Below, one piece after another: positions 1 through 7,782 of a stretch of 22,114 nt of DNA. Where the stretch lies: the NCBI GenBank assembly GCA_031272615.1, contig JAISTL010000134.1, positions 1 through 22,114 of the forward strand. Direction: 5' to 3'. The stretch is from Methylobacteriaceae bacterium (lineage in GTDB: Bacteria > Pseudomonadota > Alphaproteobacteria > Rhizobiales > Beijerinckiaceae). Position numbers and translations under genes: made by a program. Positions within the stretch are counted from its first letter, which is position 1, and each line of letters opens with the position of its first letter. Under the pieces are notes generated by a model. The model made no database searches and was not told the DNA's origin. It saw nothing but the letters and a program-made list of their open reading frames with translations.

Positions 1-770
1 GGTTTTGCAAAATGCTGTGTATCGGCTGCGGCAAGATCTCCGGAGCCCAGGAATACCACCGTCACGGCGTTGAAAAGCCGCTGCGCCCGGCAGCTGAAAT
101 CATCCTGCAAATGGGCGACAAGCTGTTTTTCGGGGTCGCCGTTGTCGAAAACGCCCTGGACAAGGTGCACACCATCAGGGCTGTGATGCCGGAACACTTC
201 ATCGAGACCGATATCGAGCTGCTGAAACTGTCGCGCAGCATGTTTCCGACCATTCCCATCAAGCGGTCCGATGTTCTCATTGTCGAAAAAATCGGCAAGG
301 ATATCAGCGGCGCCGGGGCTGACGTCAATGTCATCGGCAAATGGCGGCGTGACGGTGGTGAGCGTATCCCGGATTACGATATCCAGGCGGTGTTGGACAT
401 CACCGACATCTCCCACGGAAACGCCATGGGGATGGGAAATTTTGACTTGTCCACGGAATATTTCCGGGACAAGCTCGACCTCAGCGCCACCTTCACCAAC
501 GCCATATCTTCGACACGTTTCAGGGCGGCCCGGCTCCCCCTGATCGTCAAAAACGACAAGGCGCTTCTGGAAACCATCATCGGTTCCAGGGCGGAACCCG
601 ACAAGCTCAGCGTCATCGTTATCACCAGCACCGCAGAACTTGAGCACTTTTGGATTACCAAGAATCTGTTTCCCACTTTGCAGGACAACCCCGCAGTGAG
701 CGTCAGCGACACTCCGCAACCGTTCCGTTTCGACGATAACGGCCGGATGCTGCCTTTTGACACGATCTGA
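1..770 (+). CDS. LarA-like (DUF2088-type) nickel-pincer isomerase family protein, 3' part
   Basis: The reading frame is open from the left edge (first full codon at base 3) to TGA at 768-770, so the 5' part of the gene lies outside the window. The ATG at 12 is probably internal. The C-terminal about 255 residues are visible. I recognise the family from the segment around residues 84-110 counted from that ATG (DVLIVEKIGKDISG, then NVIGKW), typical of larger lactate-racemase-like proteins of about 420 residues. Known members of the LarA superfamily use a nickel-pincer nucleotide to racemise or epimerise 2-hydroxyacids. The N-terminal metal-binding histidines and the cofactor lysine would lie upstream and cannot be checked. 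The carrier gene follows after 45 bp on the same strand, which suggests an operon that imports and isomerises a hydroxyacid. The substrate is not known. Family call fairly confident, exact function not. Confidence 0.7.
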   Translation, partial: FCKMLCIGCGKISGAQEYHRHGVEKPLRPAAEIILQMGDKLFFGVAVVENALDKVHTIRAVMPEHFIETDIELLKLSRSMFPTIPIKRSDVLIVEKIGKDISGAGADVNVIGKWRRDGGERIPDYDIQAVLDITDISHGNAMGMGNFDLSTEYFRDKLDLSATFTNAISSTRFRAARLPLIVKNDKALLETIIGSRAEPDKLSVIVITSTAELEHFWITKNLFPTLQDNPAVSVSDTPQPFRFDDNGRMLPFDTI

Positions 771-815
771 CGTCCTGTTTCGCAATCATTTCAACTCGCC
801 ATTCGGGAGGAAAAA

Positions 816-2207
816 ATGTTAGGCTTGTTCATCGCCTTTCTTGTGACCGCAGCCGTCGCCTGGTTGATCGCGAAAAAGGCATACGCCGCCGCGGTTCTGC
901 TCATCGCCGGCGTTGTACTCATGTTCTGTTCCGTCGCCTTCGACATCGGCAAGGGGCTGGAACTCAAAAAAAGCACGGGCAACACGTTTTTCGACGTGTT
1001 CCAGGTAGTCCAGAACATCATGTCGTCCAACATTTCCGGGTTGGGCCTTTCCATCATGGCCATGGGCGGCTTCGCCAAGTACATGGACACGCTCAATGCC
1101 GGACACGCCCTGTATTCGGTGGTCGGCGGCCCGTTGAACCACGTCAAATCGCCGTATGTCCTGGCATGTATGGGATTTGTCGTCACCCAGATCGTCGGCA
1201 TGGCCATCCCCAGCGCCGCCGGTCTCGCCTTGATGCTCATGGTGACTCTTTATCCGGTGCTGATCCGGGCGGGCGTGTCGCGTATGACCGCGGTCGCCAT
1301 CATCGGTTCCAGCCGCTTCTTCGACCTTGGCCCCGGTTCCGCCAACTGCCTTCTGGTGGCGAAAATCGCCAATATCGAATGGGCCGAGTATTTCCTGGAA
1401 TGGCAGATTATCGTTTATCCTTTCCTGTTCGTCACCATGATCGTCTCCCATTATTTCGTACAAAGGTATTGGGACGCCAAGGAGGGCCCCGATCCGGAGG
1501 CCGAGAAAATCCGTCAGCAGTTCCATGACGCCGCCGGGCAACCCGACGCCGGCGCGCCGAAAATCTACGCCTTGCTGCCTGTGGTTCCTCTCGCCATCCT
1601 GCTGATTTTCAACCCGATTGTTATCGGCCAGTTCGGCTACAACATCAAAGTCGACGTCCCGGGCGCCATCGTGCTCAGCGTGCTTGTCGCCATGGCTTTT
1701 GAATGGGTGCGCCGCCGCGATGTGATCGGCATGCTCAAGGGCATGAAAGATTTTTACGAAGGCATGGGTCGCCAGTTCGCCATCGTTGTCTCTCTGATCA
1801 TCGGCGGTCAGGTGTTCGGCCAGGGTCTCATCGCCATCGGCGCCGTGGATACACTGATTGAATCGGCGCAAAACGCCGGTCTCGGGGTGGGCTTCATGGT
1901 GCTGGCAATGAGTTCCGTCATCGGCATCGTCGCATTCCTGATGGGGTCCGGCAACGCGCCGTTCTTCTCCTTTGCCGCCCTTGTTCCCGATATCGCGGCC
2001 AAGATGAACGTCCACGTGATCTCCATCCTGATGCCGTTGCAGAACATGGCCGGTTTCGGCCGTACCGTGTCGCCGGTGACCGGCGCCATCGTCGCCGTCG
2101 CCGGTATCGCCGGAGTTTCCCCGTTCCAGATCGTGAAGCGCAACCTGATCCCGTTGGCTCTGACAACCATCGTGAACTTCGTCGTAACCTTCGCGTTCTT
2201 CCTGTAA
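816..2207 (+). CDS. DcuC-type C4-dicarboxylate/anion carrier
   Basis: 463 residues, almost entirely hydrophobic, with about 12 predicted membrane segments and one charged cytoplasmic loop near residues 220-245 (rich in D, E, K and Q). Length and pattern fit the DcuC family of inner-membrane anaerobic C4-dicarboxylate carriers. Family-like segments include the glycine/serine-rich stretches IGSSRFFDLGPGSAN (about residues 164-178) and MGSGNAPFFSF (about 375-385), and the C-terminal NMAGFGRTVSPVTGA (about 412-426). The ATG at 816 has a strong Shine-Dalgarno, GGGAGG, 5-6 bases upstream. The gene follows the LarA-like gene after 45 bp and is followed by hairpins, so the two probably form one transcript. 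Family members move succinate, fumarate, malate and related anions. A 2-hydroxydicarboxylate is the natural guess given the neighbour, but that is inference. Confidence 0.85.
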   Translation: MLGLFIAFLVTAAVAWLIAKKAYAAAVLLIAGVVLMFCSVAFDIGKGLELKKSTGNTFFDVFQVVQNIMSSNISGLGLSIMAMGGFAKYMDTLNAGHALYSVVGGPLNHVKSPYVLACMGFVVTQIVGMAIPSAAGLALMLMVTLYPVLIRAGVSRMTAVAIIGSSRFFDLGPGSANCLLVAKIANIEWAEYFLEWQIIVYPFLFVTMIVSHYFVQRYWDAKEGPDPEAEKIRQQFHDAAGQPDAGAPKIYALLPVVPLAILLIFNPIVIGQFGYNIKVDVPGAIVLSVLVAMAFEWVRRRDVIGMLKGMKDFYEGMGRQFAIVVSLIIGGQVFGQGLIAIGAVDTLIESAQNAGLGVGFMVLAMSSVIGIVAFLMGSGNAPFFSFAALVPDIAAKMNVHVISILMPLQNMAGFGRTVSPVTGAIVAVAGIAGVSPFQIVKRNLIPLALTTIVNFVVTFAFFL

Positions 2208-2230
2208 TACGGGCTGCCCTCGAGCCCGTA
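2208..2230 (+). terminator. Hairpin directly after the DcuC-type gene
   Basis: A perfect 8-bp inverted repeat (TACGGGCT / AGCCCGTA, 7-base loop) starts at the base after the TAA stop. No T-run follows. It may act with the larger hairpin just downstream as a 3' end or RNA-protecting structure. Confidence 0.5.
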
Positions 2231-2236
2231 ACACCC

Positions 2237-2270
2237 GCGACCGGACGCAACCTTGCGCCCGGTCGCTTTG
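2237..2270 (+). terminator. Probable intrinsic terminator of the LarA-like/DcuC operon
   Basis: An 8-bp GC-rich stem (GCGACCGG at 2237-2244 with CCGGTCGC at 2259-2266) has a partly self-pairing loop that extends the stem with CGC/GCG, and TTTG follows directly. It lies 30 bp behind the DcuC stop codon. The short T-run makes it less than ideal. Confidence 0.6.
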
Positions 2271-2466
2271 ACATTTAAAACGATGGAGGCGTCTTACGAT
2301 TTCAATCGGCCCGGCGCAGGCCGCCCGGGGTGAACAAGGAAAAGGGGCCATTCCGGTCGGGAAAATGGCCATGGGAATGGGCGTCGCCATTCCCGTCCTC
2401 ATCATCAACGGGACCGCCGACACCAAATGAGACGTACTATCGTGAAGAGAAACCGGAAGAGAAACA

Positions 2467-3633
2467 ATGACTGTTCAGCACAACTTTGATGAAATCATAG
2501 ACCGCTCCGCCACCGACAGCTCCAAATGGCGGAAATACCCGAAAGACGTTCTGCCCATGTGGGTGGCTGATTCCGATTTCCGATGCCCCAGACCGGTTGT
2601 CGATGCCGTCACCCGCGTGGCGGCCGATGGGGTTTACGGGTATCCGTTTGCTGACGACGACGCGTTCAACAGGGCCACCGCCCGATGGATGAGCAGGCGT
2701 TTCGGTTGGGATATCGACCAAAGCCTTGTGGATTACGTCCCGTCGCTCGGCACCGCTTTGGCCGTTGCGGTCAAGGCGTTCACCCAAAAGGGCGACAACG
2801 TGCTGATGCAGACGCCCATCTATCCGCCGTTCGGGGATGTGACGAAATACAACGAGCGGCACACCGTCCGCTCGTCGCTGGTTTGGCGTGACGGGCGGTA
2901 CCACATCGATTTCGATGATTTTGAACGGCTCGCCGCCGACCCGAAAACCAAACTGTTTCTGCTGTGCAATCCGCACAACCCGACGGGGCGCGTGTTCACC
3001 GTCGGGGAATTGCGGCGCATGGGGGACATCTGCCTGAAGCACAATGTCACCATCTTTTCCGATGAAATCCACTGCGATTACGTTTTCCCGGGCGCCCGGC
3101 ACGTTCCGCTGCCGACGGTTTCGCCCGAAATCGCCAGAATCACGGTGGTGGGCATCAACCCCAGTAAAACCTTCAACATCGCCGGCATGCGCACCGCCGC
3201 GGCCATCTCCTGTGCCGCCGAAACCCGCGCGGCGTTCCGCAAGGCGCTGCTCTCATGCAAGCTGGGGCGCAGCCTGTTCGGTACGCTGGCCTATGTCACG
3301 GCCTACAACGAGTGTGACGATTACGCGGACCAGGTGTGCCGCTACGTGGAGGGAAACATCGATTACGCCGTGTCTTTCCTCAATGAAAAAGTCAGGAAAA
3401 TCAAAACATACAAGCCCGAAGCCACCTTCCTGCTGTGGCTGGACTGCCGGGGCCTGGGCCTGACGCAACCTGAACTCGAAGCGTTCTTTCTTGAAAAGGC
3501 CAAGGTCGGCTTGAACACCGGAACGTCCTTCGGGCTTGAAGGCGAGGGGTTCATGCGCCTCAATACCGCCTGCCCGCGGGCGACGCTGGAGGAAGGCCTC
3601 CGGCGCCTCGAACAGGCCGTCGCCGCCCTTTAG
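2467..3633 (+). CDS. MalY/PatB-type PLP-dependent cystathionine beta-lyase / aminotransferase
   Basis: 388 residues, the usual size for fold-type I PLP enzymes of the MalY/PatB branch. Recognisable features are the N-terminal MWVADSDF (about residues 31-38), which matches the MWVADMDF of the family, CNPHNPTGR (about 165-173), SDEIHCDY (Asp199 would pair with the pyridine nitrogen) and NPSKTFN, whose Lys234 should form the Schiff base. The reaction is expected to be alpha,beta-elimination of cystathionine or other cysteine S-conjugates to pyruvate, ammonia and a thiol. Some members act as aminotransferases or regulators. The ATG at 2467 follows GGAAGA by a normal spacing. It sits alone between a terminator and the convergent dgoK, so no pathway partner is visible. 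The 5' neighbour lies 260 bp away. The enzyme is cytosolic. Confidence 0.88.
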   Translation: MTVQHNFDEIIDRSATDSSKWRKYPKDVLPMWVADSDFRCPRPVVDAVTRVAADGVYGYPFADDDAFNRATARWMSRRFGWDIDQSLVDYVPSLGTALAVAVKAFTQKGDNVLMQTPIYPPFGDVTKYNERHTVRSSLVWRDGRYHIDFDDFERLAADPKTKLFLLCNPHNPTGRVFTVGELRRMGDICLKHNVTIFSDEIHCDYVFPGARHVPLPTVSPEIARITVVGINPSKTFNIAGMRTAAAISCAAETRAAFRKALLSCKLGRSLFGTLAYVTAYNECDDYADQVCRYVEGNIDYAVSFLNEKVRKIKTYKPEATFLLWLDCRGLGLTQPELEAFFLEKAKVGLNTGTSFGLEGEGFMRLNTACPRATLEEGLRRLEQAVAAL

Positions 3634-3660
3634 CTGCGCGCGGCCGGGCGGACCGGGTTG

Positions 3661-3683
3661 TCCCGGGCGTCCATCGCCCGGGA
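3661..3683. terminator. Shared hairpin between convergent genes
   Basis: A perfect 9-bp GC-rich inverted repeat (TCCCGGGCG / CGCCCGGGA, 5-base loop) sits in the 71-bp gap where the PatB-like gene and dgoK converge. It could end transcription from both sides. There is no T-run on either strand, so it may need Rho. Confidence 0.5.
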
Positions 3684-3704
3684 TACCCCGACGAATGGTC
3701 GCTG

Positions 3705-4610
3705 TCACGCCTTGATGTGCTTCGCCACCAGATACATGCCCTTGACCGAGAGGTCGCCGGCGTTGTGCGCGCGGGTTTCCGCGCCCAGGCTCTTCAACGC
3801 CAGGGCATAGTTGGCGCCCAGTTCACTGGAGGCGATGATTTCCACGGTGCGGTCAAACGGATAGAGCTCCTTCATGGAAGCGATTTCCGAACCGATGATC
3901 ACCCCCGAGGCGAAGGCCTTGATGTGTTTCTTGTCCAGTTCCTTGAACAGGAAGGAGCTGCGGGTACGGAACATGTGGCTCATGACGCCGCCGGGCCCCT
4001 GGGCGATTTTGACTCCGCTCAGGAACGCCTCGTCTGAAAACTCCTGTTCGTTGTTCTGCAGCATCATGGCGATGATCGTGGACGTCGTCACCGCCGCGAA
4101 GAAATCACCGCTCATCACCGTGGTGAAGGCATCGATGCGCTCGTGGTCCATGGTCAGCCACTTGCTGTGGGTGCCAGGCATGCAAATCAGAAACTTCTTG
4201 CCGGGTTCGTCGACGCTGAGGCCGAGAATCTGCACTTCTTCGCCGCGGATGACGTCATGCAGCCCCTCGGGGGACGTATAACAGAGCCCGCCGCAGATAT
4301 AGACGCCGGGCATACTCTTCATGGCGTAGACCCGGTCGGCAATGGACACCGGATTGGCGGGCAGCGCGATATACGGCGCCTCCTCCCAGCCGTTGGCGCT
4401 GCCGACCATGCCGGACAGCAGCGTGAAGCGGGACGAGTCCAGCCAGCCTTGGGTCAGTTCTTCATAAGCCGTGGGGTAGCCGCCCGCCGGCACGAATTTG
4501 ATGCCTTTCTGGCTGGTGCGGGAATCCAGAATTCTGCCGCCGCCGTCCACAAGATACGCAGCGGCCTTGGACGTTCCCCAATCGATAAAAACCATATTGT
4601 CCCGCGTCAT
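3705..4610 (-). CDS. dgoK: 2-dehydro-3-deoxygalactonokinase (KDGal kinase)
   Basis: 301 residues, matching DgoK. The N-terminus carries the phosphate-binding signature FIDWGTSKAAAYLVD (about residues 8-22). The family segment SGMVGSANGWEEAPY follows at about 66-80, then GEEVQILGL at about 123-131. The enzyme phosphorylates 2-keto-3-deoxy-D-galactonate with ATP, the step before aldol cleavage to pyruvate and glyceraldehyde 3-phosphate in galactonate catabolism. The ATG at 4610 has a good Shine-Dalgarno, GGAGGG, about 6 bases upstream. The usual partners dgoA (aldolase) and dgoD (dehydratase) are not in the window. The gene diverges from the ABC operon across a 367-bp control region, which suggests joint regulation by one sugar acid. 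There is no sign of damage. Confidence 0.88.
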   Translation of the reverse strand: MTRDNMVFIDWGTSKAAAYLVDGGGRILDSRTSQKGIKFVPAGGYPTAYEELTQGWLDSSRFTLLSGMVGSANGWEEAPYIALPANPVSIADRVYAMKSMPGVYICGGLCYTSPEGLHDVIRGEEVQILGLSVDEPGKKFLICMPGTHSKWLTMDHERIDAFTTVMSGDFFAAVTTSTIIAMMLQNNEQEFSDEAFLSGVKIAQGPGGVMSHMFRTRSSFLFKELDKKHIKAFASGVIIGSEIASMKELYPFDRTVEIIASSELGANYALALKSLGAETRAHNAGDLSVKGMYLVAKHIKA

Positions 4611-4720
4611 GTATTCCCTCCCTGTTTTTTACCCGCACGTACGTCCGGTTCGCAGCCCTGATGCCGCTGGAAATGCGCGGCTTGCTGCACGTGGTCGTCA
4701 TTCGCCGCCGCCTGACGAGA

Positions 4721-4749
4721 GAAGTATCCCCCAAAGGGAAGTATGTCAA
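4721..4749 (-). promoter_or_regulatory. Candidate promoter for dgoK
   Basis: On the minus strand a perfect -35 box TTGACA (4749-4744) is followed after 17 bp by TACTTC (4726-4721), a weak -10. The predicted start lies about 105 bp before the dgoK ATG. The -35 overlaps that of the opposite promoter. Confidence 0.4.
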
Positions 4750-4774
4750 CAGCCTTGTAGGGCGTCCATATAAT
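4746..4774 (+). promoter_or_regulatory. Candidate promoter for the ABC transporter operon
   Basis: TCAACA (4746-4751) is followed after 17 bp by a perfect -10 TATAAT (4769-4774). The leader to the ATG at 4978 would be nearly 200 bases and includes the hairpin at 4933-4956. The -35 shares bases with the dgoK promoter on the other strand, so one regulator could control both. Confidence 0.45.
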
Positions 4775-4793
4775 GAGACATCTTCGCATATTC

Positions 4794-4805
4794 CCTGTCA
4801 ACAGG
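4794..4805. promoter_or_regulatory. Candidate operator CCTGTCAACAGG
   Basis: A 5-bp inverted repeat with a 2-bp centre (CCTGT-CA-ACAGG). Its core TGTCAACAG recurs at 4744-4752, exactly 52 bp away (about five helical turns), inside the overlapping -35 boxes. That spacing suits a regulator bound at two sites. The regulator is unknown. Confidence 0.35.
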
Positions 4806-4932
4806 TTCTTCAGGTGATTGGGGTCGGGCGACCATTTTCACGCTCATATCCGTGGCGTTTCGCCACATTCGCCTTGCTATTTTTCCGCCCTTGGATTTAA
4901 ATCAACGTGCAACACATAATAATAAGGTCTCT

Positions 4933-4956
4933 CCCGGCCGGTATGGTCCGGTCGGG
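4933..4956 (+). other. Leader hairpin ahead of the ABC operon
   Basis: An 8-bp stem (CCCGGCCG with CGGTCGGG, one G-U pair, 8-base loop) lies in the 5' leader 21 bases before the start codon. It may affect translation or mRNA stability. No known riboswitch is recognised. Confidence 0.3.
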
Positions 4957-4977
4957 TTTAGCCTTCGGAGGAGTTTC

Positions 4978-5979
4978 ATGCGTGCATCAACACTAACACG
5001 GCTGCTGCTCGGCCTCGCCGTACCGTTCGTCATCAGCGTTCAGGCCCAAGCTCAGGACCAGCTCAACGCTTACGCCATCATGCCGGAGAAGTTTTCTTCC
5101 CTGCTTGTCGACGCCTTCACTCAAAAAACCGGAATCAAGGTCAATTTCGTGCGGCTCGCCTCCGGCGAAGCGCTGGCCAAACTGATTGCCGAAAAGAACA
5201 ACCCCCAGGTCGACGTTCTGCTCGGCGGCCCGGCGGATACCTATGAAGCCGGTATCAAGGAGGGGGTGTTCGCGCCCTATGACGGCGACGCCTCCGGTAT
5301 CCCCAGCCAATACCGCTCGCCCCAGAACCTGTGGTTCGGCGTCGGATTGAACCCGCTGATCTTCATGACCAACGAGGATTTCATTTCCAACAACAAGATT
5401 CACGCCCCGGAAAGCTGGCAGGATCTGCTGGACCCGGTTTACAAGAACGGCCTGCAGATGGCCGACGCCCGCACATCGGGAACCGCCACCGAGCGTATTT
5501 TCGCGCTGGTGAAGCTCTACGGGGAAGACGGCGCTTTTGACTACCAGAAGAAGCTCAATGCCAACGTTCAGCTCTACACCAAGAGCGGACAGGGCGGCGC
5601 GCTGCCCATCGCCACCGGTCAGGCGGCGTCCGGCATATTCTACCTGGTGGATGCTCTCGATATCCTCAATCAGGGGTATCCGGTGGTCATCACCTATCCG
5701 CAGGAAGGCACGACCTACGGCATCGAGTGCGTCGGCATGATCAACGGCGGCAAGAACGCCGAAGCCGCCAAAAAGTTCATGGACTGGGCGACCAGCGTCG
5801 ATTTTGCCAACGTCATGGTGGAAAAGCAGATCAACTTTGTGCCGCTGCACAAGGACGTCAAGTTCGACAACCCGGTGCTGGATATCAGCAACGTCAAGTT
5901 CCTCGAAGCCGACGCCGCGTGGAAGGGCCAGAAGCGCAAGGAATATGTGGACCGCTGGGTCAAGGAAGTGATTCAGTAA
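4978..5979 (+). CDS. ABC transporter periplasmic binding protein, AfuA/FbpA-like
   Basis: 333 residues from the ATG at 4978, chosen because GGAGGAG lies 5-11 bases upstream and a clear signal peptide follows (MRASTLTR, hydrophobic core, cleavage near VQAQAQ about residue 23). The mature protein is a class-II binding protein of the extracellular family 1/6 type. Family-like segments include VRLASGEALAKLIAEK (about residues 56-71) and DVLLGGPADTYEAGI (about 79-93), both typical of FbpA/AfuA relatives. The paired C-terminal tyrosines that bind iron in true ferric-binding proteins are not evident. AfuA homologues bind sugar phosphates, so the ligand is open. It heads an operon with permease and ATPase genes and diverges from dgoK, which favours a sugar-derived acid over iron, as inference. 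A 12-bp hairpin follows the stop. Confidence 0.85.
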   Translation: MRASTLTRLLLGLAVPFVISVQAQAQDQLNAYAIMPEKFSSLLVDAFTQKTGIKVNFVRLASGEALAKLIAEKNNPQVDVLLGGPADTYEAGIKEGVFAPYDGDASGIPSQYRSPQNLWFGVGLNPLIFMTNEDFISNNKIHAPESWQDLLDPVYKNGLQMADARTSGTATERIFALVKLYGEDGAFDYQKKLNANVQLYTKSGQGGALPIATGQAASGIFYLVDALDILNQGYPVVITYPQEGTTYGIECVGMINGGKNAEAAKKFMDWATSVDFANVMVEKQINFVPLHKDVKFDNPVLDISNVKFLEADAAWKGQKRKEYVDRWVKEVIQ

Positions 5980-5997
5980 TCCTTGAAATCCACGGCA

Positions 5998-6025
5998 GGG
6001 CGGTTCCGGTTGTCCGGAACCGCCC
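5998..6025 (+). other. Strong intercistronic hairpin after the binding-protein gene
   Basis: A perfect 12-bp inverted repeat, GGGCGGTTCCGG / CCGGAACCGCCC, with a TTGT loop, lies between the binding-protein stop (5979) and the permease start (6059). No T-run follows. Such hairpins commonly protect the upstream mRNA or reduce read-through, so that binding protein exceeds permease. Confidence 0.7.
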
Positions 6026-6058
6026 CGCTGGTTCCGGCGCGTAACCGAAAGGAACTTC

Positions 6059-7780
6059 ATGGCTGGTCTTGTTTCGGCCCCTGCGCTCGCGACCCCGCCC
6101 GGAGGCGGCGATGCGGCGCGAACGGCGTCCGTCACCGCGAGCCTCGGCGTTTACCCGATTCTCGGCGTCATCTGGCTGTCCCTGATCATCTTTGTGCTGT
6201 ATCCGCTGTTCGAACTGCTGAAACTGGTGTTCTGGCAGGATGGCGTTCTCACCTTCAAGCCGCTGATGGACCTGCTGGAGGTGCCTTACAACGTCAAGGC
6301 GCTTTATAACAGCCTGTTCCTCGGCGCCGCCGTGGCCGTCTCGGGGACATTCCTCGGCTTCTGCTTCGCCTATTTCACGGTGCGTATGCGCGCGCCCTTC
6401 TGGCTGAAGTGGATCATCGCCACCTTGACCCTGCTGCCGCTCATCTCCCCGCCGTTCACATCCGCCATATCACTCAGCATGGTGCTGGGCCCCAACGGCA
6501 TGATTCTCAAGATGTTGGGCATCCCGCAGATCAATCTCTACGGTTTCTGGCTGACGTGGACCGCCGAAACCCTTACCTATTTTCCCGTCGCCTATCTGGC
6601 GTTGTCGGCGGTGCTGGTGTCCCTCGACCCGAGCATGGAAGACGCGGCGCTGTCACTGGGCTCATCGCCGTGGCGGGTGTTCTACACCGTCACCCTGCCG
6701 ATGACGACGCCGGGCCTGGCCAATTCGCTGTTGCTGCTGTTTGCCAATTCGCTGGCCGATTTCGCCACTCCGCTCGTCTTGGCCGGCACCTATTTTCCGG
6801 TTCTGCCCACCCAGGCCTATCTGCAAATCACCGGCCTCTATGACTACCGCGGCGGCGCCGGGCTCTCGTTCCTGCTGCTCGTTCCGGCGCTCGCGGCCTA
6901 TCTGCTGCAGCACTATTGGGTGAGCCGCCGCTCCTATGTCACCATCACCGGGAAAAGCGGCGCCCGCAGCCCGGTGCGCGGCATGGGCGCCATCGGCGAG
7001 GGCTTCATCTTCACGCTGTGCCTCCTTCTCTCGGCCTTTGTCGTCCTGCTCTACGCCATCATCCTGCAGGCCTCGCTGGTCAAGGTGTTCGGCGTCAACC
7101 ACACCTTTACGCTGGAGCACTTTGAATTCGTCTTCAGATCCGGGCAGAAGGCCATCCGCGACACGCTGATCATCGCCGCCATCGTCACGCCCGTGGGCGG
7201 CCTGATGGCGGTCATCATCGGCTTCATCACGTTCCGCTGGAAGAGCGTCGCCAACATGTTCCTGGATTTCACCTGCATGTTGAACTACGCCCTTCCCGGC
7301 ACCGTGGTCGGCATCGCTTATGTGCTGGCCTTCAACGAAGAGCCGCTGCAGCTGACCAACGGCCTCACCATTCTGGTGACCGCCTATATTTTCCGCTATT
7401 TTGCCGCGGGCATCCGCTCGGTGGTCGCCTCGCTCCATCAGATCGACAAGAACATCGAGGAGGCGTCGGCGAGCCTCGGCGCATCGGGTACGCGCACGTT
7501 CTTCAAGATTACGCTGCCGCTGGTCATTCCGGCGGTGCTGGCCGGCATGCGTTACCTGTTCATCCACTCCATGACCGCCATTTCCGCCACCATCTTCCTG
7601 GTGTCCGTCAACTGGACGCTGCTGACCACCCGCATCCTTGAAGCCATGAGCGGCTCGGAACTTGCCAGGGCCTCCGCCTTCTCGGTGGTACTGATTGTGC
7701 TGGTGTTCATCAGCAGCGGCATTATGGCCTACATTGTAAAAACCTACAGCGCCCGGCTGGCGGGCGCGGGAGAGTCCTGA
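6059..7780 (+). CDS. ABC transporter permease, fused two-domain AfuB/FbpB type
   Basis: 573 residues with about 12 membrane segments, formed by two tandem binding-protein-dependent permease domains as in FbpB/AfuB. Each half has an EAA-type coupling loop: EDAALSLGSSPWRVF near residue 194 and EEASASLGASGTRTFF near residue 467. Both keep the conserved glycine about eight residues after the acidic start and the following LP. These loops contact the ATPase. The ATG at 6059 follows GAAAGGAA at a suitable distance. The first about 30 residues are hydrophilic, so the N-terminus is probably cytoplasmic. The stop (7778-7780) is 2 bp from the ATPase start, so the two are tightly coupled. Substrate is set by the binding protein and is unresolved. 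Confidence 0.9.
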   Translation: MAGLVSAPALATPPGGGDAARTASVTASLGVYPILGVIWLSLIIFVLYPLFELLKLVFWQDGVLTFKPLMDLLEVPYNVKALYNSLFLGAAVAVSGTFLGFCFAYFTVRMRAPFWLKWIIATLTLLPLISPPFTSAISLSMVLGPNGMILKMLGIPQINLYGFWLTWTAETLTYFPVAYLALSAVLVSLDPSMEDAALSLGSSPWRVFYTVTLPMTTPGLANSLLLLFANSLADFATPLVLAGTYFPVLPTQAYLQITGLYDYRGGAGLSFLLLVPALAAYLLQHYWVSRRSYVTITGKSGARSPVRGMGAIGEGFIFTLCLLLSAFVVLLYAIILQASLVKVFGVNHTFTLEHFEFVFRSGQKAIRDTLIIAAIVTPVGGLMAVIIGFITFRWKSVANMFLDFTCMLNYALPGTVVGIAYVLAFNEEPLQLTNGLTILVTAYIFRYFAAGIRSVVASLHQIDKNIEEASASLGASGTRTFFKITLPLVIPAVLAGMRYLFIHSMTAISATIFLVSVNWTLLTTRILEAMSGSELARASAFSVVLIVLVFISSGIMAYIVKTYSARLAGAGES

Positions 7781-7782
7781 CC

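Larger units (their letters stand above)
4611..4977. other. Divergent control region between dgoK and the ABC transporter operon
   Basis: 367 bp with no convincing gene. An in-frame ATG at 4852 would add 42 residues ahead of the signal peptide of the binding protein, which is unlikely. The region holds back-to-back promoter candidates around 4721-4774, a repeated TGTCAACAG at 4744-4752 and 4796-4804, and a leader hairpin at 4933-4956. Confidence 0.6.

Noticed and set aside
819..2426. Long minus-strand reading frame opposite the DcuC-type gene
   Set aside because: It is the mirror of a GC-rich gene: the product is extremely rich in H, D, G and R with no domain, while the plus strand encodes a clear carrier.
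4852..4977. Upstream start for the binding-protein gene
   Set aside because: It would place 42 residues before the signal peptide. The ATG at 4978 has the ribosome site.
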